Source: Flavobacterium sp. ZT3R18 (GTDB lineage: Bacteria; Bacteroidota; Bacteroidia; Flavobacteriales; Flavobacteriaceae). Taken from it: a stretch of DNA of 64,000 bases. A model generated the notes under the pieces. That model saw only the letters and a list, made by a program, of their open reading frames with translations, was not told where the DNA came from and ran no database searches. The stretch spans positions 124,001 through 188,000 of the forward strand of contig NZ_VJZS01000004.1 of NCBI RefSeq assembly GCF_007097385.1, written 5' to 3'. Shown here in pieces: positions 52,428 to 60,688 of this stretch. A program made the translations under genes and the position numbers. How positions within the stretch are numbered: the first letter of the stretch is position 1; every line of letters starts with the position of its first letter.

Positions 52428-53792
52428 CTAAATTGTCATTGAAAATAAAGCCGTCTCCGGTGCTTTTCTTTTTAATCTTAAATCGAAAGCCATACAAATA
52501 TTACGAACATAGGGTTTTCCTTCTTCAGTAACTTTAATTTTATTTTCAGTGATGATTAATAAACCGTCATTTTCCATCTCCTTAAGTTGAATTAGAATTT
52601 CGGGTATTTCCTTAAAGGAATTAGCGTTATCTGCCCAAGAAGTTTCAAATTTACACATTAAATTCAGGATGTGTTTTCTAATGATAAGATCTTCATCTGT
52701 CAATAGATGCCCTCTAAAAACGGGTAGTTTATCCATTTCAAGTAATAGATAATATTCTTCCAGACTCTTAGCATTTTGTGCAAAACTATACCAACTGTCA
52801 CTTATGGAAGATACACCTAGGCCTATCATTAATTGGGTTTTACTTGAGCTATAACCCATGAAATTTCTATGTAGTTTTCCGCTTTCAAAAGATTCGTATA
52901 AACTGTCCTCTTTTAATGCAAAATGATCCATTCCTATTTCATAATATCCATTTTTATACAATAAGGTTTTCCCAACTTCGTATAGTATTCTTTTCTTTTC
53001 ATCTTTTGGGATGTCTTCATCTTTAAATCCTCGTTGCCCATTCCCTTTTATCCACGGAACATGAGCATAGCTATAAAAGGCTAATCGATCAGGTTGCAGT
53101 GATTTTGTTTTTTCAATTGTGTCTACTACATCCTCAATTTCTTGAAAAGGCAAACCGAAAATAATATCATGACCAACAGAAGTATACCCAATTTCTTTTG
53201 CCCAAAAGGTCACTTTTGCCACATTATGAAAAGGTTGCTCCCTATTAATTGCTTTTTGAACTTTTGCTGAGTAATCTTGAACGCCAAAACTTACTCTTCT
53301 AAATCCTAAATCATATAATTTTTGTAGATGTGTGTGTGTTGTATTGTTTGGATGACCTTCAAAACTAAACTCATGATGCTTGGCTTTTTCTGCATAGCAA
53401 AAAATCCCATTGATTAGATCTTCAAGGTTCTCTGGGGAGAAAAAAGTAGGAGTTCCGCCTCCTAAATGAATTTCTTTAATGATCGGTTTTTCTTCTAAAA
53501 TGTTGCAATATAGAGCCCATTCTTTTAAAACGGCTTCAATGTAAGGGTTTTCTACTTTATGATTCTTTGTGATCCGTTTATTGCACCCACAAAAAGTACA
53601 TAAGCTTTCGCAAAAAGGAAGGTGTATGTAAAGGCTTATTCCTTCTTGAGTATTACTCTCAACAAAAGATTTTTTAAGGGTTTCAATCCAATTTTGATTC
53701 GTGAAATCATCTTCATCCCAATATGGTACTGTGGGATAGCTTGTGTATCTTGGTCCAGGAACATTGTATTTTTGAATCAGTGAGGTTTTCAT
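52428..53792 (-). CDS. hemN: Oxygen-independent coproporphyrinogen III oxidase
   Basis: 454 residues from the ATG at 53792 (MKTSLIQKYNVPGPRYTSYP); another ATG at 53801 adds three. The radical-SAM cluster motif is CESLCTFCGC (C-x3-C-x2-C), and GGGTPTFFSPENL, SFGVQDYSAKVQKAINREQP and YSYAHVPWIKGNGQRGF are HemN hallmarks. It decarboxylates coproporphyrinogen III without oxygen, supplying heme for the oxidase under low oxygen. An Fnr-like box is located 53 bp upstream. Confidence 0.95.
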   Translation of the reverse strand: MKTSLIQKYNVPGPRYTSYPTVPYWDEDDFTNQNWIETLKKSFVESNTQEGISLYIHLPFCESLCTFCGCNKRITKNHKVENPYIEAVLKEWALYCNILEEKPIIKEIHLGGGTPTFFSPENLEDLINGIFCYAEKAKHHEFSFEGHPNNTTHTHLQKLYDLGFRRVSFGVQDYSAKVQKAINREQPFHNVAKVTFWAKEIGYTSVGHDIIFGLPFQEIEDVVDTIEKTKSLQPDRLAFYSYAHVPWIKGNGQRGFKDEDIPKDEKKRILYEVGKTLLYKNGYYEIGMDHFALKEDSLYESFESGKLHRNFMGYSSSKTQLMIGLGVSSISDSWYSFAQNAKSLEEYYLLLEMDKLPVFRGHLLTDEDLIIRKHILNLMCKFETSWADNANSFKEIPEILIQLKEMENDGLLIITENKIKVTEEGKPYVRNICMAFDLRLKRKAPETALFSMTI

Positions 53793-53844
53793 ACTATACA
53801 TTTTATATGTAAGCCAAAATTAATGAGACTTTTTTGTATTTAAA

Positions 53845-53858
53845 ATGATATTTATCAT
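53845..53858 (-). promoter_or_regulatory. Fnr-like box ATGATATTTATCAT
   Basis: ATGAT-N4-ATCAT, 52 bp upstream of the hemN start. It has the same arms and spacing as the site at 45723, so hemN and the cco genes are probably in one regulon. Confidence 0.65.
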
Positions 53859-53881
53859 GTTACATGATAGCTATATACAAA

Positions 53882-53907
53882 CAAAGAGGTTCGTTGGAAC
53901 CTCTTTG
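53882..53907. terminator. Perfect 11-bp stem hairpin
   Basis: CAAAGAGGTTC and GAACCTCTTTG form an 11-bp stem with loop GTTG. It lies upstream of hemN on the hemN strand. It may end transcription coming from the DUF349 side. Confidence 0.6.
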
Positions 53908-53935
53908 AAGTGTTATTAGATTAGGCAATCATTGA

Positions 53936-54019
53936 TTAAACCAACCCATTTTTCCGCCAATTTAATGCATATCTGCCATGATGTATTATTTTGTGTATCG
54001 CTATTTCAGGACTAGACAT
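53936..54019 (-). CDS. Possible 27-residue peptide between two hairpins
   Basis: An ATG at 54019 opens 27 codons (MSSPEIAIHKIIHHGRYALN, then WRKNGLV-stop at 53936). The composition looks coding-like, and it is framed by the hairpins at 53882-53907 and 54033-54059. I do not know such a peptide; it may also be the stub of a lost gene. Confidence 0.25.
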   Translation of the reverse strand: MSSPEIAIHKIIHHGRYALNWRKNGLV

Positions 54020-54032
54020 TTTATACAAAAAA

Positions 54033-54059
54033 AACCTCGAGAATCTAAATACTCGAGGG
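54033..54059. terminator. Hairpin CCTCGAG-N-CTCGAGG
   Basis: ACCTCGAG and CTCGAGGGT close a 10-bp loop, preceded by eight A and followed by TTC. It is consistent with the end of the DUF349 transcript on the minus strand. Confidence 0.6.
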
Positions 54060-54249
54060 TTCAATTTATTTTGACTCTATTCTAGCTCCTACCACTAATT
54101 AAGTAGGTTTTTACAAATCGGATAGAAAAATTAAGCCACGAATTATACGAATTTACACTAATTCCTTTAAATTAAAAAAGAAAAAATTTGTGAATAATTC
54201 GTGTAATTCGTGGCGAAAAATTTTTATCTACACAATTCGTGGTAGAACT

Positions 54250-56262
54250 CTATTCTTGATTCATGTTTCTCAATTGTTTTAGTTTTTCTTTCCAAACATC
54301 AAGGCTTTCTTTGTGGATAGCGATGTTTTTTCGAACTTCTAAAACTATTGAATTTTCTTTTTTTGCATTTCTTGTATTGGTAAAAAATTGAATGTTATTC
54401 TCTAGTTGGAATATTTCATTCTGTACCTCTTCAATTTTGCGCATTAAGAAAATCTTCTCATTATCCAGTTTTCTAGTGTCGTTGCTTTCAGATAAATGAT
54501 CCATTCTGTTGGCGAAACGCATCATTTCGGTATCTTTTTTGCTCAAGCTCAATTTGTCAAACAAAGCATCCAGGATTTTATTGAATTTCCCTTCAATATG
54601 TCTTCTTGGGAAAGGAACTTTGCCAAGGTTTTTCCAAGTTTCGATATGCAATTTGATGGCATCCAAATCAGTTTTGTGGTCTCCAGTCAACTGAAACTCT
54701 CTTAACGTTTCTAAGTAAGCTTTCTTTTTGTCAAAAGCTTCTACTTCTTCAACATTCTCTTCGTTTTTTTGCTCTTTTAGTTTGTCAAAATAATGATTGC
54801 AAGCTTCTCTAAATTCGTTCCAGATTTTATCTGAATATTTTCTAGGCACGTGACCAATCTGTTTCCACTCTTCTTGAATTTGCTTCATGATTGGAGTAGT
54901 CGCAGAAAAATCAACGCTTTCTTGTAGTTCTTTCGCTTTATTTACAAGTGCTATTTTTTTATTTAGATTTTCGTTTTGGTCTTTTTTAATGTCTTTATAA
55001 AACGAATTTTTAAAAGTATTAAAATTTCTAACGGCTGTTTTAAAAGCTAACCAGGTATCCTCATTTACATCCGATGGAACTTTTCCTGCAGAGAAAAAAG
55101 CGGTACGTAATGCTTCTACTTTTTCAATTTGGGCTAGCCATTGCGAATGTGAATTTACTTTTTCGGTAGCCAAAACTTCAATGGCAGCAATGATTTCTTT
55201 TTTCTTGTTTAAATTTTCAAGTTCAGTTCCTCTTAGGTTTTCAAACAATACTTCACGCTTATCATGCATTTTTTTTGTTAGTTCGCTAAATTGGTTCCAA
55301 ATGGCATCACGGTGCTCTCTTGAAACAGGTCCAATTTCCTCTTTCCAGATTCGGTGTAAATCCTGTAATTCTCTAAAAGCTTTGTTGATATCGGCTTCGT
55401 TGACCAATTCTTCCACACGAGCAATAATTTTTTGTTTTTGCTCTAAATTGTGCTTGAAATCAATGTCTCTGGCTTCTCTGTCAAGATGTAAATAATCATA
55501 AAAATTCTCAACATGAAAATGGAAATTATTCCAAACGTGATTGTATTTGTCTTTTGGAATAGAACCTGCATTTTTCCAACGGTCCCTTAATTCATTAAAA
55601 TGTTTTAAGGTGTCTTTTATGTTTGCTTGCGGATTGATTAACTCTTTTAACTCTTCAACAATTGCCAATCGAATTTCTAAGTTTGATTTTAAATTGGTTT
55701 GCAAACTCTTAAAATGAGTGTTTTTATTATCCTTATATGTGGTGTAATATTGATCAAACTTCGTTTTTAGAGGAGAATGGTATTGAAACTCTTCATTAGG
55801 ATCTTGATTTTCCTGATTGAATTCTTCTTTTTTCTCTTCTATGAGGTGGTTGTATTTGGCTAAAAATGCTTTTCGAATTTCTTCTACATGTTCCTTTACA
55901 GACATTACTTTTTCGTTTGTAACCAAATCTTTCAATTCTTCTACAAGGGTATCCATCGGTAATGCTTCGTAATCCAGCATCGGAATGTCATGACGTTCTT
56001 TTAGCGTTTCATCTTCACTTTCTTCGGCATTCGTATCTGCAATGGCATCAATAACGTTTTGATTTTCGTTTGCCTCAACTTCATTCGAAAGGATTGGTTC
56101 AGAAACAGGGTTTACTGTGTTTTCTTCTGCTGCAGCATCACTGATTTCAGTTTCGGCTACTATAGGCGTTTCTGATTGAATTGTTTCTTGCAATTCATTG
56201 ACTGTTTTTCCGTCTGTCTCATTTTCGTGAAGAGACAGGTTATCGTTCTTTTCTTCTAACAT
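54250..56262 (-). CDS. DUF349 domain-containing protein
   Basis: 670 residues. The first 110 residues are acidic and disordered (ETDGKTVNELQETIQSETPI). From about 140 on, five to six DUF349 repeats follow, each a helical unit with a phrase like 'LxDRWKxxGxxPKxxxxxxWxxF' (RDRWKNAGSIPKDKYNHVWNNF, QEEWKQIGHVPRKYSDKIWNEF, IETWKNLGKVPFPRRHIEGKF). The C-terminus is a coiled coil. The protein is cytoplasmic, universal in Bacteroidetes and of unknown function. Confidence 0.92.
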   Translation of the reverse strand: MLEEKNDNLSLHENETDGKTVNELQETIQSETPIVAETEISDAAAEENTVNPVSEPILSNEVEANENQNVIDAIADTNAEESEDETLKERHDIPMLDYEALPMDTLVEELKDLVTNEKVMSVKEHVEEIRKAFLAKYNHLIEEKKEEFNQENQDPNEEFQYHSPLKTKFDQYYTTYKDNKNTHFKSLQTNLKSNLEIRLAIVEELKELINPQANIKDTLKHFNELRDRWKNAGSIPKDKYNHVWNNFHFHVENFYDYLHLDREARDIDFKHNLEQKQKIIARVEELVNEADINKAFRELQDLHRIWKEEIGPVSREHRDAIWNQFSELTKKMHDKREVLFENLRGTELENLNKKKEIIAAIEVLATEKVNSHSQWLAQIEKVEALRTAFFSAGKVPSDVNEDTWLAFKTAVRNFNTFKNSFYKDIKKDQNENLNKKIALVNKAKELQESVDFSATTPIMKQIQEEWKQIGHVPRKYSDKIWNEFREACNHYFDKLKEQKNEENVEEVEAFDKKKAYLETLREFQLTGDHKTDLDAIKLHIETWKNLGKVPFPRRHIEGKFNKILDALFDKLSLSKKDTEMMRFANRMDHLSESNDTRKLDNEKIFLMRKIEEVQNEIFQLENNIQFFTNTRNAKKENSIVLEVRKNIAIHKESLDVWKEKLKQLRNMNQE

Positions 56263-56476
56263 TTTGTAAATGTTTAAGGTTTTTATTTATTGAATGCGAA
56301 AGGTAGTAAAGGTGCGTCAAAATTCAAAATAAAACCTTTATTTATAGCTAGTTTGTTTTGAAAATTCCTGTTTTTGGGTGGGGATTTGAATTCATTGGGG
56401 ATTTTTGCTTGGATTTTAATTTTTTTAAAGTGTAAAGCATGTGTTTGAATGAAATGGGTAAGATGTTTACATAGTT

Positions 56477-57241
56477 TTATTTTTTCGCAAAAACTCCATC
56501 TCTTTTTTTATCAATACTACCGCCCTCGTACCCACATTCTCCCATTCTGGGGCTATTGACTATTGGCATTGCGGCATAATCGTCAAAATCCTCACAAATT
56601 TTAGCATGTTTTTTGGCGCATTTTTTGCAAAAAATATTGTCTTCGCCATTATAGCCATGTACGGAACAAATTTGTGTTGCAGGTTCTTTTTTGCATGTTT
56701 CACATACTAACTCCAAGGGCTCATTTCTGCTCAAAAGTGTAATGATTTGTGGTGCTTTTATTGGCAAAACTGCCACAACTGTAATTAGTAGTGTTGTAGT
56801 AGTGCCAAAATCATATTGATATTCTATTTTTTGCTTTTCATAAAACAGTTTGGATACTTTTTTGGACATGTCTATTTCTACCTCATTTTTTTTGTCAAAA
56901 TCAAAATTAAAATTAAAATCGAAAACATATGGGGCTTTTCTATTCTTTTTTCTGGTTTCAATGTCAGTAAAAGAGCTCATGTGGCCACAACATTCCACCC
57001 AAATGCCTCTCAAGAAATCATCAATATCTTCAAATCTCGCTTTGTGTGAAACCCATAAATTCAAGAAATAGGGCGATTTTCCGTATCTTGGGTCATTCTC
57101 CACTTTTATGTGATAGGAGTTTTCGTTGTCAATTGTTTTTTCCATTTTTGTAAAATGTGTTTTCAAATGCCTTGAAATTACTGCTCTATCAAACACTTCG
57201 TTGCAAAATACACACTGTCCTTCCGATTTTAATTCTGCCAT
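56477..57241 (-). CDS. Zinc-finger protein with pRiA4b ORF-3-like core
   Basis: 254 residues. Residues about 9-29 form a C2H2-type finger (CVFCNEVFDRAVISRHLKTH). The core has FEDIDDFLRGIWVECCGHMSSF, then LFYEKQKIEYQYDFGTTTTLLITVVAVLP, which is the same strand order as 'YxYDFGDxWxxxI' in the pRiA4b ORF-3 family. The C-terminus holds a zinc ribbon (CETCKKEPATQICSVHG, FCKKCAKKHAKIC) and the end GECGYEGGSIDKKRDG. The combination suggests nucleic acid or protein binding; no function is known. It lies before the ParDE pair and CRISPR array. Confidence 0.72.
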   Translation of the reverse strand: MAELKSEGQCVFCNEVFDRAVISRHLKTHFTKMEKTIDNENSYHIKVENDPRYGKSPYFLNLWVSHKARFEDIDDFLRGIWVECCGHMSSFTDIETRKKNRKAPYVFDFNFNFDFDKKNEVEIDMSKKVSKLFYEKQKIEYQYDFGTTTTLLITVVAVLPIKAPQIITLLSRNEPLELVCETCKKEPATQICSVHGYNGEDNIFCKKCAKKHAKICEDFDDYAAMPIVNSPRMGECGYEGGSIDKKRDGVFAKK

Positions 57242-57428
57242 TTTTTTAGTTTGCTAAATTTTAATACTATGTTTTTTTTGAATTTCAAATTACTTGCTTT
57301 CCTTTTAAGTTGGGTGTAAAAACTCAAATTTAAGGTTTAAAAATCATTTTATAAAACCATATTCCTTGTTTCTGTATTTTTTTTGTTCAACTAAGTCCTG
57401 AAGTGTCGGGTAAGGGTAGAACCAATAA

Positions 57429-57575
57429 TATGAGTTTAGACAGTCTATTAATGTTGAATCTCAAAACAAATTTCACCTAATTTATGAACAAATAAAAGAA
57501 TTTAGTTCAGGTAAAACGGGTTGGGATTCTTTTAGTCCAATTAAAGAGAAAATTCAGTTTCAGGAAAAATTTTAA
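57429..57575 (+). pseudogene. Possible gene remnant without start
   Basis: A 48-codon open stretch after an in-frame TAA, with no ATG, reads YEFRQSINVESQNKFHLIYE and then KTGWDSFSPIKEKIQFQEKF-stop. The composition is protein-like, but I recognise no family. The remainder of the 390-bp gap 57242-57632 shows nothing else apart from the ParD operator. Confidence 0.3.
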
Positions 57576-57599
57576 AAATGTCATTCAATTTCAAAAGTT

Positions 57600-57617
57600 T
57601 GGTGTAAATTTACACCA
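57600..57617 (+). promoter_or_regulatory. Operator palindrome TGGTGTAAATTTACACCA of parDE
   Basis: A perfect 18-bp palindrome 15 bp before the antitoxin ATG. ParD-type ribbon-helix-helix antitoxins bind such sites to repress their own operon, so this is a good operator candidate. Confidence 0.7.
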
Positions 57618-57632
57618 GACAAAATTATTGTT

Positions 57633-57878
57633 ATGACACGACAAAGTATCTCTTTAGCCAATCAAAATGATGAATGGTTAAAACAACAAATTAGTAAAGA
57701 AGAATTTACTAGTAAAAGTGAAGCAGTTAATTATTTAATCAAGCAAGCACGTGAGCGTGAAGAATATCACAACTACGTTCAAATGAAAATTGATAGAGGG
57801 ATTAAAAGTGGTTTTGCAAAAAAACAAACTCGTGAAGAAATGTTAGCTGAGTTCAAACAGCGATTAAAAAATGTATAG
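57633..57878 (+). CDS. parD: ParD-family antitoxin
   Basis: 81 residues. MTRQSISLANQNDEWLKQQI and KSEAVNYLIKQAREREEYHNYV form the ribbon-helix-helix of ParD, and REEMLAEFKQRLKNV is the acidic-helical toxin-binding tail. It overlaps the toxin gene by 8 bp. The pair is located 100 bp before the CRISPR array. Confidence 0.88.
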   Translation: MTRQSISLANQNDEWLKQQISKEEFTSKSEAVNYLIKQAREREEYHNYVQMKIDRGIKSGFAKKQTREEMLAEFKQRLKNV

Positions 57879-58146
57879 TTATTTTTTGACTCGTGAAGCC
57901 AAAGAAGATTTATGGAGGATTTATGAATTTGGAGTTTACAGATTCGGAGAAACACAAGCAGACATATATCTGATGATGTTTCATGATTGCTTTGACAGAA
58001 TTGCATCAAATCCATATATGTTTCCAGTTGCATCAAATTATAAAAATGCGGAACGATTTTGTGTTTGTGGAGTTGACACCATTTATTATAATATCAATAA
58101 AGAAGAAGTAGAAATTATCACCATAATTGGAAGACAAGATTTCTGA
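57871..58146 (+). CDS. parE: ParE-family toxin
   Basis: 91 residues. YFLTREAKEDLWRIYEFGVYRFGETQADIYLMMFHDCFDRIASNP and RFCVCGVDTIYYNINKEEVEIITIIGRQDF contain the ParE elements, with 'GRQDF' at the C-terminus as in plasmid ParE. The family inhibits DNA gyrase. Confidence 0.88.
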   Translation: MYSYFLTREAKEDLWRIYEFGVYRFGETQADIYLMMFHDCFDRIASNPYMFPVASNYKNAERFCVCGVDTIYYNINKEEVEIITIIGRQDF

Positions 58147-58197
58147 TAATAAAAATGTAAGTTCTTTGGTATACGTTTTTTCGACCTCTTAAACATC

Positions 58198-58266
58198 CAA
58201 TTCACAACTGAAAGTTATGGCATCCGCCCAGCAGGGATGCAGTAACTTTCAGTTGTGAATTGCTTT
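58198..58266 (+). ncRNA. Hairpin overlapping the first CRISPR repeat
   Basis: CAATTCACAACTGAAAGTTA is followed, after a short inner stem (GCATCC/GGATGC), by its exact 20-base inverse TAACTTTCAGTTGTGAATTG. The last 11 bases of the right arm are the first 11 bases of repeat 1 (58252-58262). The left arm thus contains an 11-nt anti-repeat. Whether it is transcribed is unknown; a tracrRNA role is not supported, because the remainder of the repeat has no complement here. Confidence 0.45.
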
Positions 58267-60572
58267 CAAAATTGTATTTTAGCTTATAATTCCCAACCTA
58301 TAAAACAAGAACAATGAGAATAATCCCGTTGTGAATTGCTTTCAAAATTGTATTTTAGCTTATAATTCCCAACCTTAAAACAATAATGTAAGATGAGCGA
58401 TAAGTTGTGAATTGCTTTCAAAATTGTATTTTAGCTTATAATTCCCAACTACCAAGCGAGTTATTTTTAAAGGGCTTTGTTGTGAATTGCTTTCAAAATT
58501 GTATTTTAGCTTATAATTCCCAACAATTAATGCATCTAAATAAGATTCAGAAAGTTGTGAATTGCTTTCAAAATTGTATTTTAGCTTATAATTCCCAACT
58601 AATACGGCAGTAGATAAGAGTGTTATATGTTGTGAATTGCTTTCAAAATTGTATTTTAGCTTATAATTCCCAACGATAATCGGTAAGGCGTGGCGGTTAA
58701 ACCTGTTGTGAATTGCTTTCAAAATTGTATTTTAGCTTATAATTCCCAACATTGCGTCCGGAGTAGTTTTATACCACTTTGTTGTGAATTGCTTTCAAAA
58801 TTGTATTTTAGCTTATAATTCCCAACCCTTACGATTTGATTATAAACATTCCCCCAGTTGTGAATTGCTTTCAAAATTGTATTTTAGCTTATAATTCCCA
58901 ACTTACTTTGCGCAAAAAGAGTTGTTTGTACTGTTGTGAATTGCTTTCAAAATTGTATTTTAGCTTATAATTCCCAACAAGGATGGAGTAGTGCGTGCAG
59001 ATACGTTAGTTGTGAATTGCTTTCAAAATTGTATTTTAGCTTATAATTCCCAACAATAACAATGTAACTATTCGGTTGCCGTATGTTGTGAATTGCTTTC
59101 AAAATTGTATTTTAGCTTATAATTCCCAACAATATAGCGGTTGTTAGTGGCATACCACGTGTTGTGAATTGCTTTCAAAATTGTATTTTAGCTTATAATT
59201 CCCAACACTTTGGCTGGGGCTTCTGGATTGTCTATTGTTGTGAATTGCTTTCAAAATTGTATTTTAGCTTATAATTCCCAACTACGAAACCAAACAAAGT
59301 AAATTAAATTTTGTTGTGAATTGCTTTCAAAATTGTATTTTAGCTTATAATTCCCAACAAAGATGCAAAAAACAATCACAATTTCAATGTTGTGAATTGC
59401 TTTCAAAATTGTATTTTAGCTTATAATTCCCAACACAGTGTTAGCCTATTAGTAAGTACGTCCTGTTGTGAATTGCTTTCAAAATTGTATTTTAGCTTAT
59501 AATTCCCAACCTATTGCCAAACAACAAGCAGATGTACTTGTTGTGAATTGCTTTCAAAATTGTATTTTAGCTTATAATTCCCAACTTCAAGCGTTAAAAT
59601 TACTACCCAACAGCTGTTGTGAATTGCTTTCAAAATTGTATTTTAGCTTATAATTCCCAACACGAAGGTGTATCTTTGACCGATAAGGCTAGTTGTGAAT
59701 TGCTTTCAAAATTGTATTTTAGCTTATAATTCCCAACAAGTGGGCGTAATATGGGTTCAAATTCTTTGTTGTGAATTGCTTTCAAAATTGTATTTTAGCT
59801 TATAATTCCCAACATCGATTTAAGTCATTGCACTATTGACAATGTTGTGAATTGCTTTCAAAATTGTATTTTAGCTTATAATTCCCAACCGAATAGACAA
59901 GACTATTAACATCGCCAGAGTTGTGAATTGCTTTCAAAATTGTATTTTAGCTTATAATTCCCAACCGAAATATGGAAAGTATTGCTTCCAAAGATGTTGT
60001 GAATTGCTTTCAAAATTGTATTTTAGCTTATAATTCCCAACTGAAGTTGATTTTCGAGGTTGTAGATCATTGTTGTGAATTGCTTTCAAAATTGTATTTT
60101 AGCTTATAATTCCCAACCAAATGGATTTCCTTACACCAAATCTTCTAGTTGTGAATTGCTTTCAAAATTGTATTTTAGCTTATAATTCCCAACTTTGGGT
60201 ATCAATTGTCAATTGCCAACACAGTTGTGAATTGCTTTCAAAATTGTATTTTAGCTTATAATTCCCAACGTTTAATTCCGCAGGTAGTTCTCTCTTTACG
60301 TTGTGAATTGCTTTCAAAATTGTATTTTAGCTTATAATTCCCAACAACACGAATTTCACGAATTGTCACTAATCGTTGTGAATTGCTTTCAAAATTGTAT
60401 TTTAGCTTATAATTCCCAACGCAATGATGGGGATTAAAAGTTCTATTGTTGTTGTGAATTGCTTTCAAAATTGTATTTTAGCTTATAATTCCCAACCAAG
60501 GTTATCAAAAAGAGTCTTTGCTTCGTGTTGTGAATTGCTTTCAAAATTGTATTTTAGCTTATAATTCCCAAC
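58252..60572 (+). CRISPR. Type II-C CRISPR array, 31 repeats and 30 spacers
   Basis: Repeats are 46 bp, begin GTTGTGAATTGCTTTC and end AGCTTATAATTCCCAAC, and look identical in all 31 copies. Spacers are 30 bp, or 29 bp for five of them (spacers 3, 4, 5, 17 and 28). The TATAAT near the repeat end resembles the -10 elements found within repeats of other type II-C arrays, and the GTTGTG start fits a crRNA handle when read on the plus strand, opposite to the cas genes. Orientation is therefore inferred as plus. No degenerate end repeat is seen. Confidence 0.97.
60346..60374 (+). repeat. Spacer 28 matching chromosomal CACGAATT repeats
   Basis: This 29-bp spacer begins AACACGAATTTCACGAATTG. It matches 5171-5199 at 27 of 29 positions, 49432-49460 (minus strand) at 26 of 29 and 5240-5268 (minus strand) at 25 of 29. 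Confidence 0.85.
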
Positions 60573-60651
60573 ATACCGCGAGTTAATCGTTTGATATGTT
60601 GGTAGTTATGAGCTTATTTTGAAATCGAAAAAGAGTTGTGTTTGTTTACTG

Positions 60652-60675
60652 AGGTACAGGTAGTTGTACCTTTTT
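60652..60675 (+). terminator. Rho-independent terminator after the CRISPR array
   Basis: AGGTACA-GGTAGT-TGTACCT followed by TTTT on the plus strand. It would end a plus-strand transcript leaving the array, before the convergent cas2 gene, which supports plus-strand transcription of the array. Confidence 0.75.
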
Positions 60676-60688
60676 AGAATCCTGTTTT

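Noticed and set aside
58298..58333. AATAATCCCGTTGTG at the spacer 1/repeat 2 junction resembling the GGATTATTCCGTTGTG tail of some Bacteroidetes tracrRNAs
   Set aside because: The match depends on the repeat itself and the complementary order is not kept; it is within the regular array.
58375..58722. Open frames of 60-115 codons on both strands in the array, repeating NCFQNCILAYNSQ or VGNYKLKYNFESNSQ
   Set aside because: They are translations of the CRISPR repeats; the repetition follows the 75-76 bp repeat-spacer period and has no gene signals.
60601..60675. A tracrRNA candidate ending in the terminator at 60652
   Set aside because: Only AGCTTAT is shared with the repeat; the 25-nt or longer anti-repeat expected for a tracrRNA is lacking, so I report only the terminator.
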